From Emiliania huxleyi CCMP1516 (taxonomy: Eukaryota; Haptophyta; Isochrysidales; Noelaerhabdaceae), in NCBI RefSeq assembly GCF_000372725.1, contig NW_005196603.1, positions 391,775 to 455,244 of the forward strand: a stretch of 63,470 nt of DNA. The letters are read 5' to 3'. Both the position numbers and the translations under genes were made by a program. Position 1 is the stretch's first letter. Every line of letters starts with the position of its first letter. This document shows positions 38,445-48,299 of this stretch, in pieces. Below the pieces are notes generated by a model, which did not search any database, was not told where the DNA came from, and saw only the letters and a program-made list of their open reading frames with translations.

Positions 38445-41431
38445 ATGGCCTCCCACAGCGCCGCCTACCTCGATGAGGTCCGGCGACGAGCTGCGGAGGC
38501 CGAGTCGCGGGCGTCGGCTGCGCTCGCCGACCTGGCGGCAGCAGAGGCGGTGCAGGTGGCCCTTCCCGCCTTCACCGCGGATGTGCGGGACGCGTCCGAG
38601 CTCTCCGTCGCCGAGTGCCGGGAGCAGTACGTGGCTCGCTTCCGGCCGCTGCTGATTCGCTCGATTGGCGCGCTCACAGACCCGTCGCCGTGGTCGCTAC
38701 CATGGCTGCGAGAGCACTGTGGCCAAAAGTGCGCCGCGGTCAACGTCGGCGGCTCGCAGATGGCCGCGTCGTGCGAGGTGGCGGGCGTCGAGGTGATGAC
38801 CATTGACGACCTCGCGCAGCGGATCGAGGCACGCTCCTCCGGCCGCTCCGCGTACCTGTATGACTGCTCGCTGCCGCTCAAGCTGCCTGCGCTCTGCGAG
38901 CGGCTCGCGGTGCCCGTCTACTTTGCGCACGACTGGCTGCAGCGGACGCGCCGGCTGCACGCCTTCTCGAGGTCGTGGCCGTCCCTCTTCGTCGGCGCGA
39001 CGGGCACGCGCTCGTCGCTCCACATCGACCAGTGGAAGGGCCACTTTTGGATGGCGCAGCTCTGCGGCGCACACAGCCGGCCGGCTCTCTGCTTCAAGAC
39101 GAGTGATGCCGTCGTGGTGAGGATGGCGTTGTTGCTGCGAAGGCGCCAAGCGGTGGACGATCTTCCACCCCGAAGACGCGTGGTGGCCTCTGCGGCTGCA
39201 GGGCATTTTTCTTTTTTACGGTGCGCGGCCTCTCTTCACGCCCTCGGTGCTGTGAACAGGTGCCTCTCCCCGAGCTGGCCAAGCGAGGCGCCGAGATACA
39301 GCCGAGATACAGCCGAGATGCAGCCGAGATGCAGCCGAGATGTGGCCGAAGTGCAGTCGAGATGCCGCCGAGATGCAGCACCTCTCGGCCACGCCCTCGG
39401 CTACGCCGCCGCCTCCTCCGCGGTCCAGGCGCCGTCTCCTAGACACTTCCTAGACACTTCCTAGACACTTCCTAGACACTTCCTAGCCTCCTCCGCGATC
39501 CAGGCGCCGCGCCTCGAGCCAACCTTTCCTTCGCTCGACGAGATGGAGGCGAGGTCTAGCCGAGGTCTAGCCGAGGTCCAGCCGAGGTCCAGCCGAGATC
39601 TAGCCGAGATGTCGGAGAGCGCCCTCCCCTTCGCTCGGCGGGAGGCACGCTCAGCCTCCAGCTCCTCCGCCTCGCTCCTTCCCCGAACCTCCTCGGAGCT
39701 CTCCCGCAGGCGCAGCCGGGCCAGTACCCGCTCCTCCGCCTCGCGCGGCGCGTCGACGTGACGCTGCGTGCGGGCGGGCCTCCTCCTAGACACTTCCTAG
39801 ACACTTCCTAGACACTTCCTAGACACTTCCTAGACACTTCCTAGACACGTCCTAGACACTTCCTAGACACTTCCTAGACACTTCCTAGACACTTCCTAGA
39901 CACTTCCTAGACACTTCCTAGACACTTCCTAGACACTTCCTAGACACTTCCTAGACACTTCCTAGACACGTCCTAGACACTTCCTAGACACTTCCTAGAC
40001 ACTTCCTAGACACTTCCTAGACACTTCCTAGACACTTCCTAGCAGGAGCTGCGTGCGGGCGAGCCTCCTCCCCTCGCCTGCCTCCGCCTCCGGCTTCTCC
40101 GGCCGTCTCCGCCTTCCGCCCGCCCGCCTCCGCCCGCCTCCGCCCGCCTCCGCCCGCCTCCGCCCGCCTCCGCCCGCCTCCGCCCGCCTCCGCCCGCCTC
40201 CGCCCGCCTCCGCCCGCCTCCGCCCGCCTCCGCCCGCCTCCGCCCGCCTCCGCCCGCCTCCGCCCGCCTTCGCCCGACTCCGCCCGCCTCCGCCCGACTT
40301 TGGGCGACCCGCCCCGACGCGCTCTCGCCCGGTCCCGGCACCGCCTCGGCGCCCGCCGCGTCCCCGTCCTTACCCGGTCTCGGGCCCGTCCTCGGGCCCG
40401 CCCGAAAACGGCCACGGGACCGTCCACAACACTGGCCCCGGTCATAGCCCTCCGAATACGGTCCACCTAAAAACCCCCCCCCNNNNNNNNNNNNNNNNNN
40501 NNNNNNNNNNNNNNNNNNNNNNNNNNNNNNNNNNNNNNNNNNNNNNNNNNNNNNNNNNNNNNNNNNNNNNNNNNNNNNNNNNACAGCCACGACACGGCCA
40601 CGGCACCGCCACGGCACCGCCACGTCACCGTCACGACACGGCCACGGCACCGCCACGGCACCGCCACGACACGGCCACGGCACCGCCACGACACGGCCAC
40701 GGCACAGCCACGACACGGCCACGACACCGCCACGACACGGCCACGGCACCGCCACGACACGGCCACGGCACCGCCACGACACGGCCACGGCACCGCCACG
40801 ACACGGCCACGGCACCGCCACGACACGGCCACGGCACCGCCACGACACGGCCACGGCACCGCCACGACACGGCCACGGCACCGCCACGACACGGCCACGG
40901 CACCGCCACGACACGGCCGCCCCGCCTGCCCGCCCCTCAGGCGAGCTGCTCCTAGTGCCCGGGGGAGCGCCGCACCGCGTCCGCAACGGAGAGAGCGACG
41001 CCGACCCGGCCGTCTCGGTCGCCATCGCCGCCAACTTCGTGGACGGCAGCAACTGCGCGGCCGCCGCGGCGGATCTTGGTCTGATGGCGCGCCGCGCGGC
41101 GGCGCCGGAGCACGAGGATCGCGGCGCGGCGGCGGCGGTCGCCGGGCTGGACGAGCTGGACGAGGTGGCGCTGTCTGCGGACGACGCGAGGAGCGCCGCC
41201 GCAATCGGCGTGCCGGGCGTGGCGGGGCGCGTGGTGCCGTACGGCGAGTACGCGCGCGGCAGGGGGGGCGAGGCGGGGGAGCGGAGGGAGGTGTGCGCTT
41301 GGCTCGCCGCCGATTTGGCGGCGGGAGGCACCCCGCTCGCCGCCGCCACGCCGGCCGGCGGCGAAGACGCGTACGACTCGAGCGATGACGACAGCGTGGT
41401 TGCGTTTGAGGAGGAGGGGTGGACGCTATGA
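38445..41431 (+). CDS. JmjC/cupin-like Fe(II) oxygenase, six exons
   Basis: Exons 38445-39066, 39143-39177, 39260-39277, 39504-39548, 39710-39773 and 40941-41431 give 424 aa. JmjC signs are RPLLIRSI, PVYFAHDWLQ, WPSLFVGATGTRSSLHIDQW, GHFWMAQLCGAKRWTIFHPE D, then VPLPEL, PRLEPTFPSLDEME, YPLLRLARRVDVTLRAGELL LVPGGAPHRV. The metal triad would be H193, D195 and H273. Relatives hydroxylate proteins, tRNA or histone residues; the substrate here is unknown. An N-terminal Ala-rich coil (RRRAAEAESRASAALADLAA) and an acidic C-terminus (YDSSDDDSVVAFEEEGWTL) flank the domain. All five introns are GC-AG with G after the acceptor. The last is 1167 bp as assembled and contains an assembly gap. Confidence 0.85.
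39784..40042. repeat. Minisatellite (CTAGACACTTC)n in JmjC intron 5
   Basis: More than twenty nearly perfect units of about 11 bp, with a few CTAGACACGTC variants. Shorter arrays of the same unit lie in JmjC intron 3 (39437-39486) and PreP intron 3 (about 5507-5520 and 5738-5805). The unit therefore recurs in introns of unrelated genes. Confidence 0.9.
40110..40300. repeat. Minisatellite (CGCCCGCCTC)n in JmjC intron 5
   Basis: About 16 copies of a 10-bp unit with a few T or A changes at the right end (CGCCCGCCTT, CGCCCGACTC). Confidence 0.9.
40483..40582. other. Assembly gap (100 N)
   Basis: Exactly 100 unknown bases between two minisatellites inside JmjC intron 5. The true length of this intron is unknown. 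Confidence 1.
40583..40918. repeat. 22-bp minisatellite in JmjC intron 5
   Basis: About 13 units of 22 bp (CCACGGCACCGCCACGACAC plus GG), very regular from about 40720 and more diverged next to the gap. It runs almost to the acceptor at 40939-40940. Confidence 0.9.
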
Positions 41432-41668
41432 CCGGGCCTGGGGCGGATTTACCTCTCATGCTCTCGCGCCGTGGTCAAAGAACCGAAATGGAAAGGAAAC
41501 ACACTTCATGTCTGAGAGATCAGAGAAGGTCGCTGAGCGTACGGCTTTATCCTAGAGCCGTAGAGCCGTAAAGCCGTATGGGTACGTATATTCTTTACAG
41601 CGGGCCGCGAGGGCGTAGAGAGCCCTCTCTAAAGCCTCTGTGTATATGAAGGGGCACACACTCCACAC

Positions 41669-41798
41669 AACATCGTCCGCGCGAGGGACCGACAACACAT
41701 CGTCAGCGCCGTCCGCGGGGGTCCCCCCGCGCCTTTATCTCCGCCGATTCAGTTTCCCAGGCTAGACTGATAGTTTCTTCCCTCGCGCGGACGATGTT
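41669..41798. other. 20-bp perfect inverted repeat, arms ~90 bp apart
   Basis: AACATCGTCCGCGCGAGGGA (41669-41688) is the exact reverse complement of 41779-41798. The spacer has a CGGGGGTCCCCCCG stem. Directly after the right arm, about 41830-41895, three GGCGGCGCTCGCC units follow. The interval 41432-42017 otherwise holds only short shadow frames, so no gene is called. Confidence 0.65.
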
Positions 41799-42017
41799 CT
41801 TGCCCTCGCCGCAGATCTTCCCTCGCCCGCGATGGCGGCGCTCGCCCACGCTGGCGGCGCTCGCCGCGCTGGCGGCGCTCGCCCGCGCCCTAACGGAAAA
41901 ATCTCTCGCGATCCCATACATGCATGCATGCACCCCTCACATCGTGAGTGCCCTCTCCTGCCCCGCACGTGTGCCTCCTGCGCCGTGTGTAGCAGCTTCC
42001 GGTGATCTCGCGGACGC

Positions 42018-42530
42018 TCAAGATTCCGGCGATATGACGCAAGTGCCCTTGTCCTGCTGCGACGCCGAGAGCCCGCAGTAGAAGCCGAACACGCAGGTCT
42101 CCCTCGTGTAGCCACCCATTCCATTATCCGTGCCATACGTGTTTGTGTGGTTGAAGATCGCCCAGCACTGCTTCCCGTTAGGGAACGGCCTCACCCCCCA
42201 GTCAACGCCGTTTGCCTCCGGTAGGACGGTCCTCACGATGTAGGCGCAATTCGTCGGTCCTCGTTTTTGCAAGACCAAGGCTGCTGAACTCGTTGTCCAC
42301 ATTTTGTTGCCATCCGGAACCGAGGGCCTCCCCCGGCCTCCAGCCCCCGACGCAGCAGTCCTGGGCGGGGTCTGCGGCGGCGTATGTCGGCTCTTGGTCA
42401 ACGAATGGGCAGCTGTAGATGTTGTTGCCGTCGAGCGCGGTGGGTGTGAAGGGATTCAGCGGGTCCCAGGTCCACTGCGGGGGCTTGAGGCCAAGGGAGT
42501 CGCTTTCGACGATCATCCACACGTATTTAT
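42018..42530 (-). pseudogene. Frameshifted Cys-rich secreted-type protein, 5' end missing
   Basis: The first part reads RDNNKYVWMIVESDSLGLKP PQWTWDPLNPFTPTALDGNN, then EPTYAAADPAQDCCVGGW and NEFSSLGLAK. The second part, in another frame, reads RGPTNCAYIVRTVLPEANGV, NHTNTYGTDNGMGGYTRETC and FGFYCGLSASQQDKGTCV. Removing one A from the run of five A at about 42272-42276 would put both in one frame. It is thus a single-base frameshift or a homopolymer sequencing error. There is a stop seven codons before RDNNKY, so the N-terminus must come from another exon. I do not recognise the family; the Cys/Trp/Gly pattern suggests an extracellular domain. Confidence 0.55.
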
Positions 42531-43024
42531 TATTGTCGCGGCGGAAAAGTTACGCGTTTCTTCATTACGTAAGTTCTTTTAAAAAGGAGTTGCTTTTTGT
42601 CGGATGGGGGATGGCATCAGTGTGTGTGTCTAGATACACTAGAGAGAGAGATCGCCGTGCAAAGCTCGCTTCCGAGCTCTCACGCCGCGCGTAGGGCCCT
42701 TAGGGGCCTAGAGAACACAACCCCCTCTCTCTTTTCTCCCAGTGTATGTAGCTCTTACACTAGAAATAAAGGCGAAACAAAGTCCGACCAACGTGCAACG
42801 ACTGGGACACCCCCAACCAACGAATCGCTCTAGAGCCGTAATCGCTTCAAAAATTCTCTTTCAACATTCAAGCAGCAGCTGACTGATACATTTCAATACC
42901 AGCTGATTCATTTCAATAGCACGTGCCGCGCGGTATCTCGGTCGATCGGGCAATGGATCGCGCGGTTGCATCTCCACCCAAACCGGCACGCATGGCTCTC
43001 AGTCATCGATGGCAGCCCACAGTC

Positions 43025-43500
43025 GACTCTACAGCGCCGCCTCGGCCACGAGGGCGCGGTGCATCTCGCGCGCGTTGGCGAGGAGCGCCTCCTCACGTTC
43101 CAGATCGCGCGCAGCAGCACGAGCAGGTCGCGCGCGGAGAGCGCGTCGAATGTTGAAAGTACCAAATCAGCAAGTGTCGATCAAAACCTAGGGTCCGAGG
43201 CTCGGTGGACCCTTCCACATATGATGTTGTGGCCCTGCTGCGGAACGTTGACAGCAGCGTCGCCGAAGGAACTCGTCGTGGTACTTCTTGTTTCGAGTCT
43301 TCTTGCCCGCCGCCGCGGCCTGGCAGGCCACGTCGAGGGGGAGACCCAGGCGGCGCTGCACCGAGATCCGCATCGCCCAAGTCTCCATTCATTCGCATGT
43401 CATCCCGGCATGGGGAGGCGTTGAGGAAGGCGCCAGCGCCATCCTGGCTCACCGCCACGAAGCGGGCCGCCTCCCGCCAGGCCGTGTGCCTCGCCCGCTC
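43025..43500 (-). pseudogene. Degenerate retroelement C-terminal fragment
   Basis: Readable pieces on the minus strand are EAARFVAVSQDGAGAFLNAS P, then in a second frame METWAMRISVQRRLGLPLDV ACQAAAAGKKTRNKKYHDEF, then in a third GDAAVNVPQQGHNIICGRVH RASDPRF and a stop. The GAGAFLN ... FR..V.RRLGLPL pattern recalls a region found C-terminal to reverse transcriptases in algal and oomycete retroelements; I rely on memory for this. Farther on, LSARDLLVLLRAI and EREEALLANAREMHRALVAE AAL are also coding-like in two frames. At least two frameshifts make it a relic. Confidence 0.45.
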
Positions 43501-43657
43501 CCTGCCCTCGGCACGCGCCTTGCCCCTCTTGTCACGAGGGCAGTGGAGCAGACCGCGATCCCGCGGAGCCCTCCTCGGCGAGCTACGGCGAGGTCGTGCC
43601 CAACCTCGAGAAACGACAACCCTCCTATTCTTTTACTACCACCGTCACGCAACTGGG

Positions 43658-43678
43658 GGTATGGTCTAAGACCATACC
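43658..43678. other. 21-bp perfect palindrome
   Basis: GGTATGGTCT (43658-43667), central A, AGACCATACC (43669-43678), about 115 bp upstream of the 464-aa gene's ATG. It might be a dimeric regulator site or element end. Confidence 0.5.
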
Positions 43679-43793
43679 ATACCCCGCAAAAAGTCCGAAC
43701 CCAGGCAGGACCGACGCATTGCGAATGCGCGTGCATTGTACACGCACAGTGCGCGCATAGAGCCCTGCGCAGACGCGGCCCTGCGCACCTTCG

Positions 43794-45188
43794 ATGGACC
43801 AGTCCTGGGCCGCAGCAGAGCAAGCCGCCCGTGGCGGCCACCTAGTCGGGCGCCGCCTCCGTATCGTCGCCATGAAGGCACGCAAAGACCTTCTCCACAA
43901 GTGCGGAGAGGCGGTCGCGTTTCGGCGCGGCGGGCGAGAGCAGGGCAGCAAGTACGTGGTTGTGCTCGAGGGCTCCGGGGACCGAATCACGACGAGCGTC
44001 GACAACCTTGAGCTCTGCGACGCCGAGGGCTCGCCGGCAAAGCTCTGCTCCGACCTCGGCGCCGCCCTCATGACCGACTCCACTGATGTGCTCAGCCTCA
44101 TCCTGGTCGCAGCGTTTGCAGCACCCGCGAAGGACCGGCCCCTTCCCAGGCGCTGGGACGAGCGGACAAAGGAGTGGAAGGCGGCCGAGCCGCTCCCCCA
44201 GGGCGGCACCTACAAGGCGGTTTCGGCGGTGAGTCAGGGCTGGCAGCGCGCCTCAAACGCGGCGGTGTTTCGCTTCTTCAGCGGCGACATCGCTCCGCCT
44301 AGATTCCGCATCTTTTCGGCCGGCGCGATGACCTTCGAGGCGGCGGCGAAGTACGAGGGCGAACGGCCGGGCTTCCTCTTCAGCTGGCGCGGCCAGCACG
44401 GGCTCGGGTACTATGCGGACTCAGCGGCGCGTGAGGACAACGCCCCGGCTTCGACCTCGCGGCCAGAGCCGATCCTCTTAGCGGCAGGCATGATCGTGCG
44501 CATCTCCGAGGTCGACGTCTCCGACGAGGTTGTCAGCACGGCGCCCCTGAGCACCGCGGAGACTTGGTCTCCGATCCGCCCCTACCACGGCCTCGCCGGC
44601 CGAATCGCGACTCTCGGAGTGGCGGCGGAGGGCGGTCGGCGCTACTCAGTCATGATCAACATTGGAATCGGACCGCCTGCGCCGAGCTCGCTCCTCGAGG
44701 GCCGCGACCCGGGCCGGCCTTGGGCGGTTCGGGTGCTCGCCAAGAACCTTTCGCCCTCCACGCAGGAAGCGGGCCCGTCCGTCCTGCTGGCGCAGCCGGC
44801 GGCTTCGGCGCTGCGCCGCAGGCCGTGCGTCACCACCGCGGGCCAAAGCGCCGTCCGGCTTGCTGGGGTGCCCCCGAACGAGCGGACGACCATCTTGCAG
44901 CTCCTCTCGCCCGCCAAGGAGGCGATCGACAGCCGCGCAGAGGACTTTGAGCGGCTGTGCAGCTGGCACCTGTCGGGATGCCCCCCGCTTCCCCCGAGCC
45001 TGCGCGCCGGCGCGCGCGTGCGGGTGCGCGGGCTCCTCTCAGAGGCGGCGCTCAACGGGTGTGCCGGAACCATCCAGCGATGGGACCCGACGCAGCCGCC
45101 GGCCGGCCGCTGGATCGTCAAGATGGACGGCCAGGAGCACATCCGTAGCTGCTTCTTGGTGCAGGCCGAGAACCTGGCGGCGCTCTGA
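43794..45188 (+). CDS. Unknown 464-aa protein with repeated small beta-type motif at both ends
   Basis: Intronless. The N-terminal region (LVGRRLRIVAMKARKDLLHK CGEAVAF, YVVVLEGSGDRITTSVDNLE L) and the C-terminal region (GARVRVRGLLSEAALNGCAG, TIQRW, GRWIVKMDGQEHIRSCFLVQ AENLAAL) resemble each other: a basic VR/RI strand, a loop with Gly, a W/YVV strand and an ENL end. I recall this motif as a common SH3/KOW-like module in haptophyte proteins, which I could not verify. The middle (FRFFSGDIAPPRFRIFSAGA MTF, RGQHGLGYYADSAA) is globular and unassigned; HTRTH-like zinc motifs are absent. Start ATG 43794 has no competitor downstream that fits better. No signal peptide, so probably intracellular. Confidence 0.72.
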   Translation: MDQSWAAAEQAARGGHLVGRRLRIVAMKARKDLLHKCGEAVAFRRGGREQGSKYVVVLEGSGDRITTSVDNLELCDAEGSPAKLCSDLGAALMTDSTDVLSLILVAAFAAPAKDRPLPRRWDERTKEWKAAEPLPQGGTYKAVSAVSQGWQRASNAAVFRFFSGDIAPPRFRIFSAGAMTFEAAAKYEGERPGFLFSWRGQHGLGYYADSAAREDNAPASTSRPEPILLAAGMIVRISEVDVSDEVVSTAPLSTAETWSPIRPYHGLAGRIATLGVAAEGGRRYSVMINIGIGPPAPSSLLEGRDPGRPWAVRVLAKNLSPSTQEAGPSVLLAQPAASALRRRPCVTTAGQSAVRLAGVPPNERTTILQLLSPAKEAIDSRAEDFERLCSWHLSGCPPLPPSLRAGARVRVRGLLSEAALNGCAGTIQRWDPTQPPAGRWIVKMDGQEHIRSCFLVQAENLAAL

Positions 45189-45549
45189 CGGGCAGCGAGA
45201 GCGCCGGCGCGGCCACAGTTGGGCTGCTGGCACTTCCTAGTCCATCCTTTTGACTTACCTTTGACGCGCCATTTTTGCGAACGCCAAGGGCCTAACACCC
45301 ACACCCACACCAATCTACACTCTCCACTCTGCGGCAGGTGCCATGTGCGGCACTCCACTGGCGTCCAGTGAGCACTGAGCAGTGTGGTCGAGATGGGGAC
45401 GGCACTCCTCTGCTGTGCGTATGTACTGCTGACTGGTAATCGACACTGGCACACTGCGGTCGTCAGCGACACAAGCCGGTGCCACGCCTTGATTACCCAC
45501 CCTCGCGGTCTGGATTGTGTGTAGTCTCTTTTTTTGTCCGCGACTTGTA

Positions 45550-46410
45550 TCAGGCCGCCGCCTCTGACGGCGCGGCGGCGCGCGGCATCTGCAGCTTCGC
45601 ACGCGCCACTCCGCCCGCGAGGTTCGCCGCGCCGCGGAGCGCGCCGCTCCACACGGCGCCCTCCTCGGTGTAGACGGCCACATTGTGCCGATACGCGAGC
45701 AGCACCTCCTCCACCACCGCCCGCCGCGCCGCCTCGGAGGCGAGCGCATCACCCGCCTCGTTGAAGCTGGCGTACAGCCGCTCGACGCTCGCCTTGCGCT
45801 CCGCTCCGAAGGCGCCAAAGTCGTAGTGGCGCGGCGTGCCCTCGCCGACGGCCGGGGATAGCGCGTACCGCGTCGGCGCCGCCAGGAACTGCCCGCCCAT
45901 TAGATCCGCAAAGTACCGGCAGTACGCATGGCCGATCAGCCGCCCACCGCCGTCCTCCTCGTCCTTCGCACCCGCCGCCTCGATGGCGCGCATGTAGTCT
46001 CGCGTGGCCGGCGTCGGAGGGTGCGACGAGGATGAGGCGGCCACGTCGGCGAGGTCGAGCGCCAAAGCGTCGCTCCTCCGCAGATCGCCGCCGAAGCTGC
46101 TCCAGAACGGCGCGACGGCGGGCGACTTGGCGGCGTCAAGCGAGGATTCCATCGCCGTGTAGACGTGGTACATGGCCGCGGTGAAGCGTGCGTACCGCTC
46201 GACCGAGGCCAGGCTGGCGGCGGTGCCCAGCCCGAACGTCTTCATGTCGTGCCCTTCACGGAGCGTGCTGTCGAGCATGCGAGACAGTCCAGTCTTGTTT
46301 TCGACGGAGGCCTGCAGGATGCCACGTGACGAGTTGGACGTGGCGGGAGCCGCGAGTCTGGCGGCGGCGATGTTGCCGAGCTGAGACCAGGCCTTGGCGA
46401 AGGAACCCAT
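45550..46410 (-). CDS. Heme oxygenase
   Basis: 286 aa from the ATG at 46410 (MGSFAKAWSQLGNIAAARLA); the frame is open 9 codons further without an ATG. The family core LIGHAYCRYFADLMGGQFL carries the distal-helix GG region seen in biliverdin-forming heme oxygenases. The N-terminal helix LSRMLDSTLREGHDMKTFG offers a His in the region of the proximal heme ligand, followed by RFTAAMYHVYTAMESSLDA. The enzyme opens heme to biliverdin, Fe and CO; in algae this feeds bilin synthesis in the plastid. A conventional plastid leader is not evident, so a missing first exon or a cytosolic form is possible. An 11-residue Ser/Pro insertion (SSSSHPPTPATR) is unusual. No intron is needed. Confidence 0.8.
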   Translation of the reverse strand: MGSFAKAWSQLGNIAAARLAAPATSNSSRGILQASVENKTGLSRMLDSTLREGHDMKTFGLGTAASLASVERYARFTAAMYHVYTAMESSLDAAKSPAVAPFWSSFGGDLRRSDALALDLADVAASSSSHPPTPATRDYMRAIEAAGAKDEEDGGGRLIGHAYCRYFADLMGGQFLAAPTRYALSPAVGEGTPRHYDFGAFGAERKASVERLYASFNEAGDALASEAARRAVVEEVLLAYRHNVAVYTEEGAVWSGALRGAANLAGGVARAKLQMPRAAAPSEAAA

Positions 46411-46516
46411 CGAGGCGTCCTCAGAGACGCTGGACACTTCGCAAATTGGCCCAAAAGATTTTTACACCTCCTGGCACGACAGTGTCGCGGCAATCTGTCT
46501 CATGTGTTGTGTAAAA

Positions 46517-46673
46517 TGAACTCGGGGGCACGGGACGCGGCACAAACGGGGCGCAAACGCAAGGCTACAAAGACGGGGAGGCACGTAGTGACGCAGGGGA
46601 GTCTAGGCGACGGCGGCGTCCTCCGACGCCGCGGCGAGCCTGAGCTCGGTCGCAATCTCTTCCGCCGCCGCGA
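46517..46673 (+). repeat. Interspersed repeat family B, full copy
   Basis: Identical, apart from a few bases, to 49404-49557: CACGGGACGCGGCACAAACG, GGCTACAAAGACGGGGAGGC, GTGACGCAGGGGAGTCTAGG and CGACGGCGGCGTCCTCCGAC. The left half also matches 5672-5740. On the minus strand the right half encodes the C-terminus of the ETFGG mobile ORF and the left half is its 3' flank. Family B is thus the 3' end of that element. Confidence 0.75.
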
Positions 46674-47182
46674 GCTGCAGCGCGACTGACATGCGCTGGG
46701 CCTGCAGCGACAGCCACGACCGCGTCGACCAGCTCGCCTCGTCCTCGTGCTGCCGCTTCGAGAGCTTGTTGCGCACCCACCTTGTCCTTCATCTGGTAGA
46801 ACAGCCGTTTGACCGCGTTGCACCACCCGCCGAAGGTTTCGAACAGGTACATCTGCACGTCGGTGTCCGAGCGCGAGAGGGCGTGCGCGTAGTCCGCCTT
46901 CTTGTACGCCACATAGCCGCCGCCGTCGCTCGGCCTGAAGTCGCCGTCCCCGACAGCGCCGCGCTGCTCGAGGCCGAAGACGTCCGCGCTCGTGCCGGGC
47001 TCGGTGTTGCCGAGGCCGACGAAAGCGCCTCGCTGGCCGACGTCCTCCGGGTTGGAGGAGAGCGAGTCCTTGAACTTGACGTCGCCGACGAGGCGCGAGC
47101 GCGAGCGGCCGGCGCCCGCCACCGAGACGTCGGGCCGGTAGTCGTTAGAGTAGCCGAGGTGGTCCCGCGGCTCCGGCACCGG
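46617..47182 (-). pseudogene. Mobile-element ORF fragment (ETFGG family), copy 2, frameshifted
   Basis: Reads EPRDHLGYSNDYRPDVSVAG, LVGDVKFKDSLSSNPEDVGQ RGAFVGLGNTEPGTSADVFG, GGGYVAYKKADYAHALSRSD TDVQMYLFETFGGWCNAVKR LFYQMKDKV. The continuation NKLSKRQHEDEASWSTRSWL SLQAQRMSVALQLAAAEEIA TELRLAAASEDAAVA then lies in a different frame. A 4-bp GGTG duplication at AAGGTGGGTGCGC explains the shift. D...GDVK with a downstream acidic residue would fit a PD-(D/E)XK nuclease fold; this is inference. The N-terminus fades into a (CCG)n tract at 47185-47350. Homologous to 3586-3921. Confidence 0.6.
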
Positions 47183-47184
47183 CT

Positions 47185-47350
47185 CGATGCCGTCGCCACC
47201 GCCTCCACCTCCGCCGCCACCACCTCCGCCGCCGCCGCCGCCGCCGCCGCCGTCGCCGTCGCCGCCGTTGCCGCCGCTGTCGCCGCCGCCGCCGCCGCCG
47301 CCGTTGCCGCCGCCGCCGCCGCCGTCGCTGCCACCGTCGCCGTCGCCGCC
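47185..47350. repeat. (CCG)n/(CCGTCG)n trinucleotide tract
   Basis: About 165 bp of imperfect CCG triplets with CAC and GTC interruptions. Every frame is open on both strands, producing spurious poly-Pro, poly-Ala and poly-Gly frames. An element-end hairpin like that at 3909-3930 follows at about 47386-47410. Confidence 0.85.
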
Positions 47351-47459
47351 GCTGAACGCGCACTGGCACTAACACAGGCACACCACGGGAGCCGCCTAAG
47401 CGACTCCCCCAAAAGAAACAAACGAACACGCGAGCATGCCGATGGGGCATGGTGGGCCG

Positions 47460-48050
47460 TCACCACACCCAGTGCAGCCGCGGCGGGCCGGCCTCTCGAA
47501 GTGTACTAAGGGGCGGTAGCAGAAGGTACAGCGCGGTGTCGGCGCTGCGGATCCGAAGCACTAGCCGGCCACACCTACTATCGCCGTACCCCTGGCCGAT
47601 GTCGCCAATCAGGTCAGCCAAAGGGCCAGAGGCTGGAAGCTCCCCGTCGTCATCACCTTCGCTCCATGGTTCGGTCGCTATCGCCAGATCCGCGAGGTGA
47701 GCGACCGCCCCGTCCGCCCGGCGGCGCGCATAGACTTGAAAATCAACAAGGGCCTCCGCGGCGGCTGGGTCGATGACTGCAAAACCGACGGCGCCCGAGG
47801 CGCGGAAGGGCGTCCGCACGGGGTAGACTCTGCCAGAGAGTCCGAGGAGCAACAACTCTGTGCTGACCACGAGCTGTGCTGTGAACTGTCGATCTTGCTG
47901 CGTCTGGCGCGTGTTGCACGTCGAGGCTGTCCACAGCACACTGTCACGGCTGTCGGAGGCCTCCATGCCGTCACCAGACCGGAGGAGCACGTGCAGGACC
48001 TCCGACCAGGCGTCACTTCCGAGGGAGCGGTCCTGCAGATGGAGGGTCAA
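47460..48050 (-). CDS. Unknown protein, 5' end uncertain
   Basis: Minus-strand frame of 196 codons with coding-like composition. It contains SDAWSEVLHVLLRSGDGM, DRQFTAQLVVSTELLLLGLS, AVGFAVIDPAAAEALVDFQV YARRRADGAVAHLADLAIAT and LADLIGDIGQGYGDSRCGRL VLRIRSADTALYLLLPPLST. The listed upstream limit is not an ATG; the first in-frame ATG is at 47966, so either the protein starts there (168 aa) or an upstream exon exists. Alternating hydrophobic strands suggest a beta-rich fold. I do not recognise a family and no neighbour suggests a role. Confidence 0.42.
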   Translation of the reverse strand: MTLHLQDRSLGSDAWSEVLHVLLRSGDGMEASDSRDSVLWTASTCNTRQTQQDRQFTAQLVVSTELLLLGLSGRVYPVRTPFRASGAVGFAVIDPAAAEALVDFQVYARRRADGAVAHLADLAIATEPWSEGDDDGELPASGPLADLIGDIGQGYGDSRCGRLVLRIRSADTALYLLLPPLSTLREAGPPRLHWVW

Positions 48051-48299
48051 TTTCCTTGGGCTAGGCGGTGCTTTGGCGAGGGTGTCGGGGCGGGCACGTG
48101 TGCGGCTGGCATATACGGCCGAAAGGGCGAGGGTTGGAGAGGGTTACGGGAGGAGAGGCGTTTCCTGATCAGCGGAAGCGGTGCCGCGCCGCTCGATCAG
48201 CTCGTAGGCAGGTGCTGCAGGACCTAGGGAGAGCCGGCCTGCTTATGTGTGTGTCAGCTGCTCGCACTCGGTATGCGGCTATCAAATGCTGACCATATG

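Noticed and set aside
40039..41459. Long frames spanning the minisatellites and the N gap
   Set aside because: They run through unknown bases and tandem repeats with no stops by composition. The JmjC last exon starts only at 40941.
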